A stretch of DNA of 64,000 nt from Fasciolopsis buskii (taxonomy: Eukaryota > Platyhelminthes > Trematoda > Plagiorchiida > Fasciolidae). Of the stretch, positions 22,600 to 35,234 are shown piece after piece. Within the stretch, counting starts at the first letter, position 1; every line of letters begins with the position of its first letter. Under the pieces are notes generated by a model. It was not told the DNA's origin, ran no database searches, and saw only the letters and a program-made list of their open reading frames with translations. The translations under genes and the position numbers were made by a program. Location: NCBI GenBank assembly GCA_008360955.1, contig LUCM01001680.1:166967-230966 (forward strand), written 5' to 3'.

Positions 22600-24360
22600 G
22601 TAAACATTGCCCGATTATCTCCAATTCTATACCAGATTTCTAGCATAGCATGATCATAGTGTAACAGAAGAATTCCGAAAGACACCGAAGTTTCATGGAG
22701 TTCTGATTACTGAACTGGACTTCTAGATCACACCAGTAGAGGTGACATCGATATCGCGTGCGCTGGTTCATGTCACCTTGACTGGTGACTAAATGTTTAC
22801 AATCTAAGAGCTAACTAAGCACAGCAATCTGAAACTCGCAGTTGAGTTGATCTTTCGGAGAAAATCGATTAGTCTCGGATATCATTTTCTTCACCATCTG
22901 CCTTGACACTTGGTATCAATTTTGTGACATTTGTTTGATTTCGTTTGTTTTATCCCATTCGAGATCTGTACTTTTCTATTGGTGCCGCACTTTTCGAGAG
23001 TCCTTGATTTCGATTAGCTCTGACCGCTTGGCGTCTTTCTGTTATGGTTCTCCTGCGAGTGTATTGTCTTTATCGTTGCTACTTAGATATCACAATATCC
23101 AATGCGTTGCTCGCATCTGGTTATTGGCTCAAGTCTTCTCTATTCTGCCGACTGAGGGGCTTAGTCAATTGCGGTACTGGAATTCGAAAGAAGACACGTT
23201 CGTGGTCGCAGTCCGGATGTCTACTAAAACCTCACAAAAATGAACAAACTGGGCTATGACTAACGAACTTTTACAACCCTTGAGACATCACAACGTCAAG
23301 TAATTCTCTATAATTACTAATGATATATAGTAAAGTCCAACTGACGGTTTGAAAACATTGACAGTGGCTCAGAAACTTGCTCTAAACCACCACTGAAAAT
23401 TTGCACTAAGATTTGCTCAAAACTCGAATCCACGATATGCTTTTTTGAGTTGAAGTTTAAACGAAAAGTCTAACGGGATTGGCTCTTATTGCCTCGTCGA
23501 CCAACAACATTACATAAATACATAATTGCTTTTTGGAGACTAGTTTTCAAACTGTACATGGTATTTCGATCACACGGAAATCGGCTGTAATCAGAGCGAC
23601 ATAGTCGTTCACCGCCAGAGTTTGCGGAAGAAGTCAGGTAAGAAAAGCATGCGCGAATTCTGATCGCCGGTTGTTGTTTCAATTGGAGCTCGTCGTTGGG
23701 ACACACCAAGAATTTCGTTTGTCTTTAGTAAATGTTGGTTTACCAGCCTTTGTTAATTACCTATTTTGGGATCAAATGTTTGACAAAAGCTTGTTCGAGA
23801 CCTGCCCGTTTGTGGAGAGTCCACATGCAAATCACGTGGCGCAGTCCGATACATCTTCGCTGTGGCTCATTTAAACCATTAACCGCTCTGAACTTTGGTG
23901 GCATTCGAACGAGGAGTTCAAACATGTCTCACGTGCAATTGGCCTTAGGATATTCTACCAAACAGAATTCTCCGTGTTTGGCGTGATTTGTAGGAAAACT
24001 TGAACGGACATGTTCGCCAACTATTGAAGTCTTCTGGTTGTCTTCAGTTGCCTGGTTTAAGTCACTCCAGCACTTCATGGTTGGATTTAGCGTTATTATT
24101 TCAACTACCCGGGGTGAACTAGTCTTCGATCAAAGTCTTTGGTTTTAAACACTGAAATCACCCAATCACATGAGAAGTTGGTAATGTCTAATTTGCTCCC
24201 GGTATATTATCAGAATGTAAATAATTCATGCGGTTTTGTGGTTAAGTTTTCCGACTTACACATTCAGCGTGTAATGTTTTGCAAAATGCCACTTCGTAAT
24301 CAGATTTTTACCATTCTTTGTATACCTTATTTTGTTCATTCTCTAATTTCTGTTGCACAG

Positions 24361-24529
24361 CCTCGAGTTTCAGTCTTCACCGAGTTGTCACTTGATCATA
24401 ACCGAAGTGCAAACATCAAGATCGTGCAAGTGTTGTCAAAGCTGAATGATAAACGAACGTTTCCTAAACCACTCTTGTGTTTGCTCACAAGAGATGACCA
24501 TTTGACCAGTTCTAATGTGACATGCCCAG
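24361..24529 (+). CDS. Candidate internal exon, unidentified protein
   Basis: A good acceptor (CTCTAATTTCTGTTGCACAG) opens a frame reading PRVSVFTELSLDHNRSANIK, then VLSKLNDKRTFPKPLLCLLT and closes at CCCAG|GTATGG. It enters in phase 0 and leaves with one base of a split codon. The peptide is balanced and protein-like (no low complexity). No domain was recognised. It is phase-compatible with the exon starting at 24761, giving a 231-bp intron. Confidence 0.4.
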
Positions 24530-24760
24530 GTATGGTTTTAACACCGAATGTGGTATGATGCGACCAGAACAAGATGGGTGAGATTCTGTCTTGTTGCAAC
24601 AATACTGTCCCCTGATTGGTTGATAACACACTTTTGTTCGACACATTTCAACCGGACAGTATCGTTGGTGCCTTGTACTTTATAAACATCTGATTATACA
24701 ACCTTGAACAAATCTTCTTCGTTGTACGCCCTAGTAACACACTAACTAGATTTCCTGAAG

Positions 24761-25037
24761 AACTGACTTTTAATGTACTGACATCGAAATCTGACCTGGA
24801 AATGTCAATGTGGGAGGGGCTATTGAACAATCACTTGTCGCTTCCTTCCCAAGGGCACTTGATGACGGACAACATGGGAGGATTAGCCGATGATTGGAGA
24901 CTGTGGGGAACAAAACACGATGAACTATCGGCCATGATACACGAATTTGAGACCACCCGTAACGCTGTTTCATCGGAGACACTTCGTGCCGTAAATGGAG
25001 AGGGGGATTGGATTGGATGATGATGAAATTGGAACTG
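24761..25037 (+). CDS. Candidate exon with a possible 1-nt frameshift, unidentified protein
   Basis: After TTTCCTGAAG| the frame reads LTFNVLTSKSDLEMSMWEGL, and further WRLWGTKHDELSAMIHEFET. It hits TGA at 25018, just after a run of five G (25002-25006). The +1 frame from that point reads GLDDDEIGT and ends at a near-consensus donor, ACTG|GTAAGT (25038), whose phase fits the next acceptor at 25122. One surplus base in the G run would reconcile everything: either an assembly error or a true inactivating insertion. The protein is acidic and helical in character, family unknown. Confidence 0.35.
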
Positions 25038-25122
25038 GTAAGTTATCATCTCTTGTTTGCAAGATAACGTAATTTTTTCTATTGCGAGAAAGGGAGATTT
25101 GTGTGAGGCTGAATTGTGACAG

Positions 25123-25184
25123 GTTTACACTTGTCTGATGCGATAAAAAGGTTGCCTAAGATTACAAAACCGACGGTTCAATAG
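25123..25184 (+). CDS. Candidate terminal exon of the same gene
   Basis: The acceptor GAATTGTGACAG| lies 85 bp after the donor at 25038. In the phase left by that donor it reads LHLSDAIKRLPKITKPTVQ and stops at TAG (25182-25184). A short intron of this size is plausible in flatworms. No poly(A) signal was noticed close by, so this may not be the last exon or may be chance. Confidence 0.25.
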
Positions 25185-25805
25185 TACTTCCGGAACAAGG
25201 AAACAGCCGGAAACGAATGGAAACCTTGGGCGCGCCAGAATCGAGCGGTCTGTCGGAAAACGCACCCCGAGAAACGGACGGAGTCGAAAACGTAATGTCC
25301 ATTTTGGGTCCGATTGTATATAACACGAAGAGAAAAATCTGCTCGGGAAAATGCTTACGGCATTTGCAAGAAACACAATTGTTTCTCCTCAAAATGTTTC
25401 ACTAGATCACATTTCCAAAGTGACAAAACAGATATCGAGAAAATGAGGTGCAGATTTGGGCAAAACGAATATCTTTGCCAAAATGTTGGCTAACAGTAGA
25501 GAAATTCAATTCCACCCAGACAATCGGGCATTGGTGAACATGTGCACTATGCATCGCATGTAGGCCGACAGGCAAAGGACTCGTTTGGCGGAATATCGCC
25601 AAGGTTTATCCGAAGTGAAACACAATGCTCCAGGTCACACATTCCCAGGATGAACAGTTTTATGTCCACCGGTTCCCATTTTCGAGTGAGTCTGTCATAA
25701 ATATGAATTCCATTTTGTTTGATTCGTTCCGAAAAATATCTCGTAAGGTTGAATATCACCCGAAAAAGTACATCTCTTTTTTCATTGATAAAATTGAGGT
25801 ACACT
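25185..25805. other. Unassigned stretch
   Basis: Both strands have short open frames (83-98 codons) without recognisable domains. No repeat family member was identified before the R3 copy at 25810. Confidence 0.35.
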
Positions 25806-25809
25806 GGAC

Positions 25810-26176
25810 ACCCAGGATGTCCAACCCCATCCAAAGGCCACATGAACTAAACAATCAGTCACCAGCCCCCAGTGAGCTACGTGACCCTCAGATAGTTCTA
25901 CTGCCTTGTGGGTTAGACCATTCGGTCAACAGCTCGATGTAAGTTGTTCTAAGTCAACCGTCTACTTCGTTTTGTGCAATCGGGTAGTACTAAGTTCACG
26001 AAAGACTTATGGATCCCGATGGATGGCCGCTGATAGGGAGGTGGAGAATCAAAGAACTAGCACGTGTTGTAGACTCTGCATTTTGTTTCTTTTTCTTCCT
26101 CCTTTTTCGCTCATTGTTTTCATCATTCACCATGATTTCGATGGCTCACTATTTGTATTCACATTTGTGCAATATA

Positions 26177-26250
<74 letters not shown>
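25810..26250 (+). repeat. Dispersed repeat R3, copy 2, with long (AT)n tail
   Basis: CATCCAAAGGCCACATGAAC, then TCAGTCACCAGCCCCCAGTG, CTACGTGACCCTCAGATA and CTACTGCCTTGTGGGTTAGA match 18265-18365 with few changes. The copy ends in a T-rich segment and about 34 uninterrupted AT units (26182-26250). It starts further downstream in the repeat than copy 1, as expected for 5' truncation. Confidence 0.8.
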
Positions 26251-26254
<4 letters not shown>

Positions 26255-26256
<2 letters not shown>

Positions 26257-28975
26257 TCCTAGCCAACGCACCGTCAAAACCCATGCTACCAATTTCAGAA
26301 GATGAACGTCAAAACTAGACGTTGACAAGTGATTTGGCAGTAGCAGAGTCTAAACTGTCTCGGATAAGGAATACTGTGGTTGAAGTTTCATGGCTACAAC
26401 CTCTGTATCTTTTCATTGTCCAAGATTAGCCGGTGGATAAAAGAACTCTGTCAACAAAAAATCGTATCTTACTCTAAGTTTTGTAACTAGCTAACGATGG
26501 AGGACTAACTGATTTTTCAGGTTGAGCGTTTTGTGTTCCAGCTGGGAATTCAAAAAGAAGCTTTATATTTGTTGTATTGTTCACATGCGAGTATCAATGA
26601 ATGTGCCGGCTAGGATAGACAGATCCACTATTGGACGGGACAACAGAAAGGATTGGACAGACGGTCGGCAACTGTGTAATATACATACAATTTGATCAGT
26701 GACACACAAAAGACTCAGTTTAAATGTGATCATTGCCTGATCGGCTATGGCAGACAGTAACTTCAAATATCATTTTATCACATATAGGACAGGTATACGG
26801 TGATCTGGAGAGGATGGGGACGAGATAGAAGAATACTGACAGACTGAGAGATGACTGTACGCGACATGGGATTCCGATTCAGATGATTTCTGATAGGTTT
26901 TGGAGCATGGAATTCCAACAATCCTTCGAGACATGACCCCTCTGAACATCACTTGAGTTCTTGTCATAGCCAGTCCAGTGGCAAAGTAGAAAGAACGATT
27001 AAATAAGCAAATAACATTTTTAAAGACTGTAAGCTAAAGCCTGATGACCCATTGATCGCCATTTTTTGTCATTCGTAATATACCACTGTTGAATACCGAC
27101 TATTCTCTGTTCCGAATTCTACTCGTCCGTTTCCACTTGCTCAAATGAAAACAACCAAAGTCAACTGACACATGGGTTGCCATTTATCAAGTAAGATCAT
27201 CTCACATGTATCAGTTGATTTGCTTGCATTAATACGTATGTGCAAGTGCTATTATTTCATCCGTTGTCTAGTGGCCGCGTTTTGATTGATCCGCCTGGCT
27301 TGCTCCATTTTACGCGGTTTAGTTCGGGACGTTTTTATTGTCGAATCCGGACCATTCATACTGACTGGTTCACTCAGATCACGATATAGCCTTCTCAGTT
27401 TGCAGATTTGCATTCTTGCTCAATGATCACGTCACTCTGTCGGCTGGGCGCTAGTAGCCAATGGAATCGCATGATCTCACTCTGGTCCTACCTTCTATTA
27501 GATGTCGGGCAAGATCGGGTTACATTCACGCTTGTGTATTGATCAGAGTTTATCTGGCATGGTCCTGCATCATTCAACCATCGATAACCAATGAAAAAGC
27601 TCTATCAGGTTCAGGTCCAAAGCCAATTACAATACTATGCCTTCACAATCATTGGCGACTGTGCGAATAAACTCGACGGGAGACTTGTTTGGATGGCGAA
27701 TGAAGACAACGTCCTCTATACGTGCTGGGTCATTAGACTAAGATGTTGTAGCCCTGCCTTGAGTGGATCAAAACTGAACAAACTTGTGTGAGGTGCACAA
27801 ACGAATTTAGGATCACAGCAGTACATCACTGTTGTCCGTTTATCCAGGTGCAAACATTCTGGACTGACCCTCCAGAACACACGGAAAAAGCCTGGGCAAC
27901 CAAAGAGACAATGACTGGGACGGTCCGGAGATCGTGCTGCGAAGTGAAATCGAATTCATTTAAGAAAATCGGAGAACTGCGACGATGACGAAGACCGAGC
28001 AAAAAAGAAGACCATAAATGTTTAGGACAGAAGATCGAAGTTCGTTCTGAAAAGACTGAAGTAGGCAACGGAACGCAACTACCGTTTGAAGCCTAGCACT
28101 CACCGTTTGGGACTCGAAACGGACAAATCTCTCAGCCGACAATGAAATAGAAAAGGCTCCTAGAACAGGAGGGATGTGTCAGATGTACTTTTAATCTAGG
28201 ACACTAACGTTGCTTTTTGTCAGATTCATAAAACGCTTCATCTCGGTGCATTTTGACAGGGTCATCGAACGGGTTAACCGGGTTCGGTTTCATTGAGACC
28301 GATCGATGTCAAAATATATTGATTAAAACTCCTGCTGAAGAACCGACTTTTGACACACAATAACGTAGATTTCGTCACATTTGAAAAGCTCCTTTCCCCT
28401 GACTTGCGCCCAACGAAGTTGCCGGACTAAATTTGATTAATGAAACATTTCGTACACGCTTGAATTTCGTCATCCAAGTGTCAAACATTCACGGGTCCCG
28501 TTCGTGTTCTTCTACCGAAAGAATACGAAACAACTTGCAGATTGGATAAGAATGATTTTCTTAAACAGCGCTATTCGACGCATGCATCTAGCTCATTCAT
28601 TTTATGGTGACATAGTCAAACACATTTTAGTCTCATGCTTGTGCACGAATAAAAAATTAAGCCGAACCTATTAAGGAACAGAACCGAAAATCCTAGGGTA
28701 AAGATGATGATTACTGTATTGGAACTGTCCACTGATGGAAATGGTGTAGAAGATGATGTAAACGTTCACAAGAGAGAATCGCTGCAAATGTTATTACAAT
28801 CTGAATACTAATGAATTTCAGTACAACGGTTATCACCGTCACCGGTTAAGTGCGCAAATTATCATTGTCATAAATATGATAATTATAATCACTATAAAAA
28901 ATTGACTGACCAAAAATTTCCAAGGCGTTACCGACGTTACCCGAGTCATGTTCACACAAAAAAATTAAATAATAT
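26255..28975. other. Long unassigned stretch
   Basis: No recognised exon or repeat family. A minus-strand frame from 26967 to 26581 is open except for one stop, but has no known motif. An ORF pair near 27800-28140 on both strands has no splice signals. It is probably intron or intergenic DNA. Confidence 0.4.
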
Positions 28976-28977
28976 GA

Positions 28978-29050
28978 AAAGCACCATCATCACCATCATC
29001 CGAATAATCATCATCATCATCCGAATCACCAACATCCTCACACAAAACAC

Positions 29051-29097
<47 letters not shown>

Positions 29098-29905
29098 GAT
29101 TCATCATCATTCAAATCATCACCCAGATGATCATCCGAATAATCATCATCATTTTATTATCACCAACCTCATCGTCCTCCTCCTCCTCCTCCTCCTCCTC
29201 CTCCTCCTCCTCATCATCATCATCAACATCATCACCAAAAGAATCATCATCATTAATATCATCATCTGAATCATCACCATCATCATCATCGTCATCGTCA
29301 TCATCATCATCAACATCAACATCATCATCATCATCATCCGAATCATCAACACCATCATCCCAATCATCATCATCATCAACATCATCACCATCACCATCAT
29401 CATCATCATCCGGATTTTCATCATCATCATCATAATTATAACCATCATCATCATCCGAATCATCATCATCTGAATCATCATCAGCATCGTCACCATCCTC
29501 ATCATCGTCAACCTCAAAATCCTCATCATCCTCATCATCACGATCATCCGAAAGATCACCTTAATTATCATCGTCATCATCACCATCATGCGAATCGTCA
29601 TCATCATCATCATATTCATCATCATAATCATCATCCTCATCATCATCATCCGATTCATCATCAGCACCATCATCGTCAGCAGCGGCATAATCATCACCCG
29701 AATCATCATCATCATCAACATCAACTTCTTCATCATCATCATCATCACCACCATCATCATCACCATCATCCGACACATCAGCATCATAATCATCATCACC
29801 ATCCGAATCATCATCATCATCGTCATCATCATCATTATTCTCACCGAGATACTCCTCCTCCTCCTCCTCCTCATTATCATCATAATTATTTTCTTCTTCC
29901 TCTTC
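28978..29905. repeat. 0.9-kb (CAT)n trinucleotide array with CCGAAT punctuation and (CCT)n blocks
   Basis: Plus-strand CAT units dominate the whole stretch, interrupted about a dozen times by CCGAAT or close variants (for example near 29025, 29338, 29454, 29801). There are pure CCT blocks at about 29170-29211 and 29851-29872. Because no stop codon arises in several frames of CAT/CCT repeats, ORFs of 177-259 codons run through it on both strands; these are compositional artefacts, not genes. Confidence 0.95.
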
Positions 29906-29909
29906 ACTT

Positions 29910-32235
29910 TCTTTCGTTGTTTTGGCAATCGTTGTTCACCTCATTTTTTGAATTCGCTTCATCATCTCGCTGGTTTTATTCTTGTGTTTTTCGATCTTTT
30001 ACTTTATAATTTTGGCTTTTATATTCTGTGCTTTGAAAAAAACAAATTTTTCCAGTTCACCCTAGTGTTCTTTCGACGATCCATCATTGATTGGACGCGC
30101 CGATTGCTGGAACACGACTTTGCTTGTTATCCCTTCTTACTCGGGTTCTTTTCCACTGTATCATATTACTTTCCTTGCTTCACGATTTCTTCTACCAGCA
30201 GTACCACTTCCTATTGCCGTTTCGGACAGGTCGTGATTCGCATGCTATCAGGTCAGTAAACATCTGGGCCAAAAAACCAACAAAAGAGAGGAAATTTTGT
30301 ATTTCTCAGGTACGTCTCTCATGTGTGCAAACGAAGTGAATGAGTGAATGAAAAGTTTACGACAGGTTAAAGGTTTCTATCGTTCCGCAATAACGTTACT
30401 CCATCCCAAGTGAAATGAGCTGAGCTTGATCGTTCAACCAACTGATCATCTGGAGACTGTGAAAACGGACAACTGCGTACATGTGCTGGATATACACGCG
30501 AGCTCGTACATCCTCTCATACCCACCCACCCACTAACCCCTGGCTCCCGATACACACCTGCAAGCACCAAATTGAAGGGGTACACTTAAATGCTTGTTCA
30601 ACACTTCTAAATACTTGACGTCAGCTTGTCAAACTTCTTTTCCTCATCAGAACTGATGATTCATGTGTTCATACCATGTTTCACAGGATCATACTTTAGA
30701 AACTGCTACTTACAGTCAAGAATTTCCGTGTTTTTTTGTACCCATATAATGTGTATGCTTGGTTGCATATGGTGGAGATAGGAACGCGTCAAACGACATG
30801 CGATTGCTTCAAAGCAGAACAATAAATAGGTCAACAGTTGCCGCAAACCTGCTGTACTGTTTCGCGTTTGTTCAGAAATTGACCGAGTCTCAATGCACCA
30901 TACGTACGTCGACTAGAACGGATTGATGCTCTTAGCCTTCGAGGTTTGTCTCACCAACACACTGTACAGTGATCGAGTCCGGGCTCGCAAGCAAGCGACT
31001 ATACACACACACACACACACGCACACACACACAGAGTCAGACATGATTGCTGGCAAAAGCGGCGTTTTCCACATGTCAAAATTCTTCCGCTATCCTATGT
31101 AATTGTGAAACGTACAAGAAATGAAAACGACTCCCGTCTGGCTTTTACCTACCTTGCTTGCATACTCAGACCGACTAGTTTATCCATTCACGATAATTAG
31201 AAAGCTAACGAATAGGCAAACCGACAAACACGTGCCCATTCAAGTTAGGTCGAAGACAGTGAGTCAGGAAAGTGGGACAGGGAGTGGCCAGCGACGGTTG
31301 GATGTGCCTGATGAACAAAAAATGTATACGTCTGAAGATGGTCTTAGTGGTGTGTATTATTACACATTCCAGTGAGATATGATCTAACCAAATCGCCAAG
31401 TTTCAGACATGGCAAATGTAAATGATCAAAATGCATACTGGGTACTGCTTCTCCAAGACTGATTGCCAGACGAGAAAAGCGTTCTTTTTTACATTTGAAA
31501 TCCATAAATGATGATTGATTGAAATTGTGTTGTTATCGTTTAAAATGTACACTGTTTTCTCACCAAATTGAAGTGCTTGTCGAATGAATGGATAGCTTAT
31601 CTAATGAAGCTTCTCTAGTTTCTAGCCTAAGAACGACAACTGGTGCCAGCATCTTAGTTTGAGTAATAAATGTGTCTGAGTTGGCAGTCTAACGTACTAC
31701 TAGTTCTTAAAACATTCTTAAAATACGAGGTTTTAAGGCGGCGAATGCAATGTATCATCAAAGTGACGGGGGTTCGAAGCTCAGGTCCTTGCTACGGTTC
31801 CCGTTTGATCTACTTATGTTTATTTGTCAAAAGCCTATGACACGTTCCGTTCGTGCAGCGAGTTTCGCGTACAAATAAACGAATATGGTCTGTTGTCCCG
31901 CCGGCGGTTCTTCCGTCCACGTACATGCGTCTACAAAGTTCTTCTGCGTTGGCTTCACGGTCCTGCTTGCCCATTTTACCTACCAGCGAGGATCAATATC
32001 GGAGCCATCGACCGACTACCGTTCTGGTTTCACGACCGTCCAGCTGACGACATAACGGGCCTACGGGGCTTGACTTTCAGTGGGATGAACTGATCACCCA
32101 TACGTTTCCATCTCAGGAAGGCCTTATCACATACCGTATCCACCAGAGCATGGTCACACGTGAGAAAAGCGTGAGTACAATGTTATCACAGCAAAACACG
32201 ACCGTGTATATCTCACACGAGCAGACTATACAAAC
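29910..32235. other. Unassigned stretch with one (CA)n run
   Basis: A (CA)n microsatellite sits at 31002-31034. The poly-U-like plus frame running out of the CAT array to 30259 has no domain. No exon with paired splice sites was found. Confidence 0.4.
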
Positions 32236-32239
32236 AGCG

Positions 32240-32360
32240 CAGTTCTTGCTGTCAGTACTATGTTTCGCATACGAATGGATGAAAGAAGTTCACCGGACGC
32301 ACACGACCGATTGCGCGACTGTTGTTGCTCATCAGGTAGGCGCACAGGGTATTATCCTGT
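32240..32360 (+). repeat. Dispersed repeat R4, copy 3
   Basis: TGTCAGTACTATGTTTCGCA and ACGAATGGATGAA (32250-32282) match 1855-1887. GCACACGACCGATTGCGCGA and TTGCTCATCAGGTAGGCGCA (near 32299-32345) match the block at 48954-48995. It is more diverged than the copies at 17 and 49 kb. Confidence 0.55.
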
Positions 32361-33351
32361 CCATCGGTTGCCGTATTTTTGCATTCCTTTATTAAATTCT
32401 CACTAGAATCTTACTTGAATCATCTGCAGGTTAATCTTGCCGGGCCAACGACAACTTCTGACCAATCTCCGTGTTGTTCATAAACGGATTTATCATCCAT
32501 TCCTGTCCCCATTGTTTGAAATGATATTCAAGTGAGTTAGCCTTATCTGGCCAATGTAATGTAGCAGACATTCGTCGCGTTTCACTGGGCCAAGATAGAG
32601 GCTCATTCATTGAATGGCATAAGGAACGTTAAAAATGAAATAGCCTGTTCTATTCCTCTCTTTTCTGCTCCCTGGTCGAACTGTTTGTACATGCAACCTT
32701 GAGGGTACTTATGACATGTGTCCCAACCAACTAAACCTATTCATACCCAGTGTTTGTTCGACCGACTGACCCAGTGTCCTGTACCTGACCTAGGAGCTGC
32801 TAACAGTTCTCTGACAAAGTGTAAGCCATGCTATGTAGATATCGCCGTTCACTCAATAACAGCATTAGCACATCAGCTGTCATCAAGGTCCATGTTTCTG
32901 AGTTGTATAGCACAACCAAGGTTACTACCTCAGTGAACACCCGATTCTTGGTAACGAGTCGGACCAGACAGCCTTACCGATGCCACAGATGTTTTAACTC
33001 AGTAAACTCTAAGCCAACTGTTTGTCCATTTGGTGACCATTTGGTGAGATGCGGTTGCCGGTCGCAAACCAATAACGTAAGGAATCACCATACATATTTC
33101 TACATTAGGCTACCTCACAATGGAGATTTTAAGATGTAGTAGTCTAACAGACTGTAGGTAGTACTCTGCATAACGGAATGTTCACGTGCTTTCATTTGGA
33201 ATTCGTGACAAACAGAGAATCTCACAAGTAGAAGTCAAGTGAATGCGGCAAACACCCTGTGAGAATTTTTACAACCGGAATAGGGACGACGGTCTACACG
33301 CTGCTCGTGACAAAACTTTCTCTCTCTCTCTCTCTCTCACTCTCCTGACAG

Positions 33352-33476
33352 GAAACAACGCGTTACCCGTTTGTAGTCTTTGGAATGAGGTGACTAAACG
33401 GAAGTATTGGCTTGTCTGTAACGCATATGAAGTTGACGAGAAAACCAATCGTATGCAGAATGCGTTCAATTTTCGG
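33352..33476 (+). CDS. Internal exon of an unidentified protein
   Basis: A textbook acceptor, a (TC)n tract from 33319 to 33338 then CACTCTCCTGACAG|, opens the frame NNALPVCSLWNEVTKRKYWL, VCNAYEVDEKTNRMQNAFNF and closes at CGG|GTTAGT. The exon enters two bases short of a codon and leaves in phase 0, 125 nt long. The peptide is charged and well mixed, with no low complexity. I do not recognise the family. The polypyrimidine tract being a microsatellite means its length could affect splicing. Confidence 0.5.
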
Positions 33477-33479
33477 GTT

Positions 33480-34740
33480 AGTTTATCACTCCCTGACTAG
33501 CCGCATAAATTTCCTTGCAGACCTTCCCACTATCTGGTTTTTGTAGCTGCATCTATTCACAGCCCAATATTGCTTTACAACACGTTGATCTTACCTATTG
33601 TCCTTAAAAATCAAATTCCACGCTTCATTCTGAGCAGATGATTCTACCAAATAAGCATGGGTTTCGTATCTCCAAACATTTCTGGTCTAAGTCCCAGCTT
33701 GTTAAGCCGAACTTAACAGTAACTCCGACGTATTTGCACGCACCGTTGTACGTTGATCGACCTTGGCTCGTGCAGGTGGGCATGCCTAACTGAAGCACGT
33801 ACACAAATTGGTTCAGTTCTCGTTCGTGCAACCAAATAGTTGATCTGGTTTGGATGCAACGGAGAAAAATCGACAACTGTTGTCCGCGTATCACTCAACA
33901 CGCCTATCACGGATAGACCGGTTGCTTGTGTACAGTTCAAGTACCGTTTGCTATCGGGCTATAAGACAAATGACAAGTGTCACGCATTCCACTGGTAAGG
34001 AAAATTATTCCGCCACGTGCGAAACACACACAGGCGTGGTTTCATCAAAATGCAACATGTTGGGTATAGTGCTCACGGGCGAGGATTTGCATCATTCCCG
34101 ATCTGAATACCAAAAATAAAGGAAAATCCACGAACCGAAACGTGACCAGTGCACCAAATAAAAAACGGCAGTTGTACAGCCCGAATTAAGATGGTGCCTA
34201 ATTGCTTGTCCATCTGTCTCCCTCAGACTGACTGTTGAACGAAAATAATCTTGTTCACCCTTTAGGGCAGTAGCAAAGGGGAGATTCGCATTGTTATCAA
34301 AAAGTATGCAATTGTGCAAACTTTGATGATTGCCCGACTGGTAGCGACAATAAACTAAATGATTGGGAACAAAACAGAATCAGCATTTCGAACCAGGATA
34401 ATGACCGATACTCAGAAATATTAGAAGTTTACAATGACGCTATGATACTATAAATCCGACCAAAGAGTTTTGATTTCAGTGGTCTATAAGATAACAGGAA
34501 TTGCCAATTCAAGTGTCTGTCACCTGTGAGTTTGGACTTAAGCTTGCTCAATTCTCAAAGAAACCTATTCGTTTGCTGCAACCGAGCTTACCGTTTGCCG
34601 GGATGTGTCGATCTCCAGTTCTACTCGGTTAGTTTGATTACATTTTGAGTTGAAGTATCACACATCTTACCGTAATACGAACTTCGTGTCAAGGCCCCGT
34701 GCGGGCCACGATCAGCATAAACTACCAGATGTTTTAAATT
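33480..34740. other. Unassigned stretch between convergent candidate exons
   Basis: It lies between a plus-strand exon (33352-33476) and the possible 3' end of a minus-strand gene. No repeat family or exon was identified. Confidence 0.35.
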
Positions 34741-34746
34741 TTTATT
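34741..34746 (-). terminator. Possible poly(A) signal AATAAA
   Basis: TTTATT on the plus strand reads AATAAA on the minus strand, about 145 nt after the stop codon of the candidate terminal exon at 34891. The hexamer is common by chance, so support is only positional. Confidence 0.25.
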
Positions 34747-34890
34747 TGATTAAAAATCAGTCCGACTCATCACTCTGACATATCAGCTGATCGCCGTTCA
34801 TCAGGTCACGTGATTTGCTTACCCATCTACCTGTTCACTTTCTCACGTGATTTTCTTGCATATCGTCGAGGCATCAAGAAGTGTGTGCAT

Positions 34891-35067
34891 CTAGCGTACA
34901 ATGCCGCTGAGCAATGGCTCATTAGCACTCCAGTTAATACGTTCCACACGGGACTCTTTTGTGATGAAAACACTAGTCACTGATTTGTCACACAACATTT
35001 CAGAAATGCGTACTTCGGTTGTGGCATTTCGACATGTGCTGAAGCGTTTGTAACTAATTGACAGAGG
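34891..35067 (-). CDS. Candidate terminal exon, unidentified protein
   Basis: A strong pyrimidine tract (CTTGTCTTTCTTTTTGAG|) precedes the frame PLSISYKRFSTCRNATTEVR, ISEMLCDKSVTSVFITKESR and on to GIVR and TAG at 34893-34891. The phase (0) matches the donor of the exon at 35235. The peptide looks protein-like but matches no family I know. Confidence 0.33.
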   Translation of the reverse strand, partial: PLSISYKRFSTCRNATTEVRISEMLCDKSVTSVFITKESRVERINWSANEPLLSGIVR

Positions 35068-35234
35068 CTCAAAAAGAAAGACAAGATGGCGAATCGTAAA
35101 TAACAAATGCAAAAAGGCATGGAGTAACACATCAGGGTTGCGAATGCCTAGAACATATCTGAGAAACATACAAACAATAGAAACCCGGGACCGGTTTGTT
35201 ACAGCTGCAGTTCACTACGTCGATGACCGTTGAC

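Noticed and set aside
28902..29928. Long ORFs on both strands (177, 223 and 259 codons)
   Set aside because: They are translations of the CAT/CCT array (poly-Ile, poly-Ser, poly-Met) and carry no information beyond the repeat.
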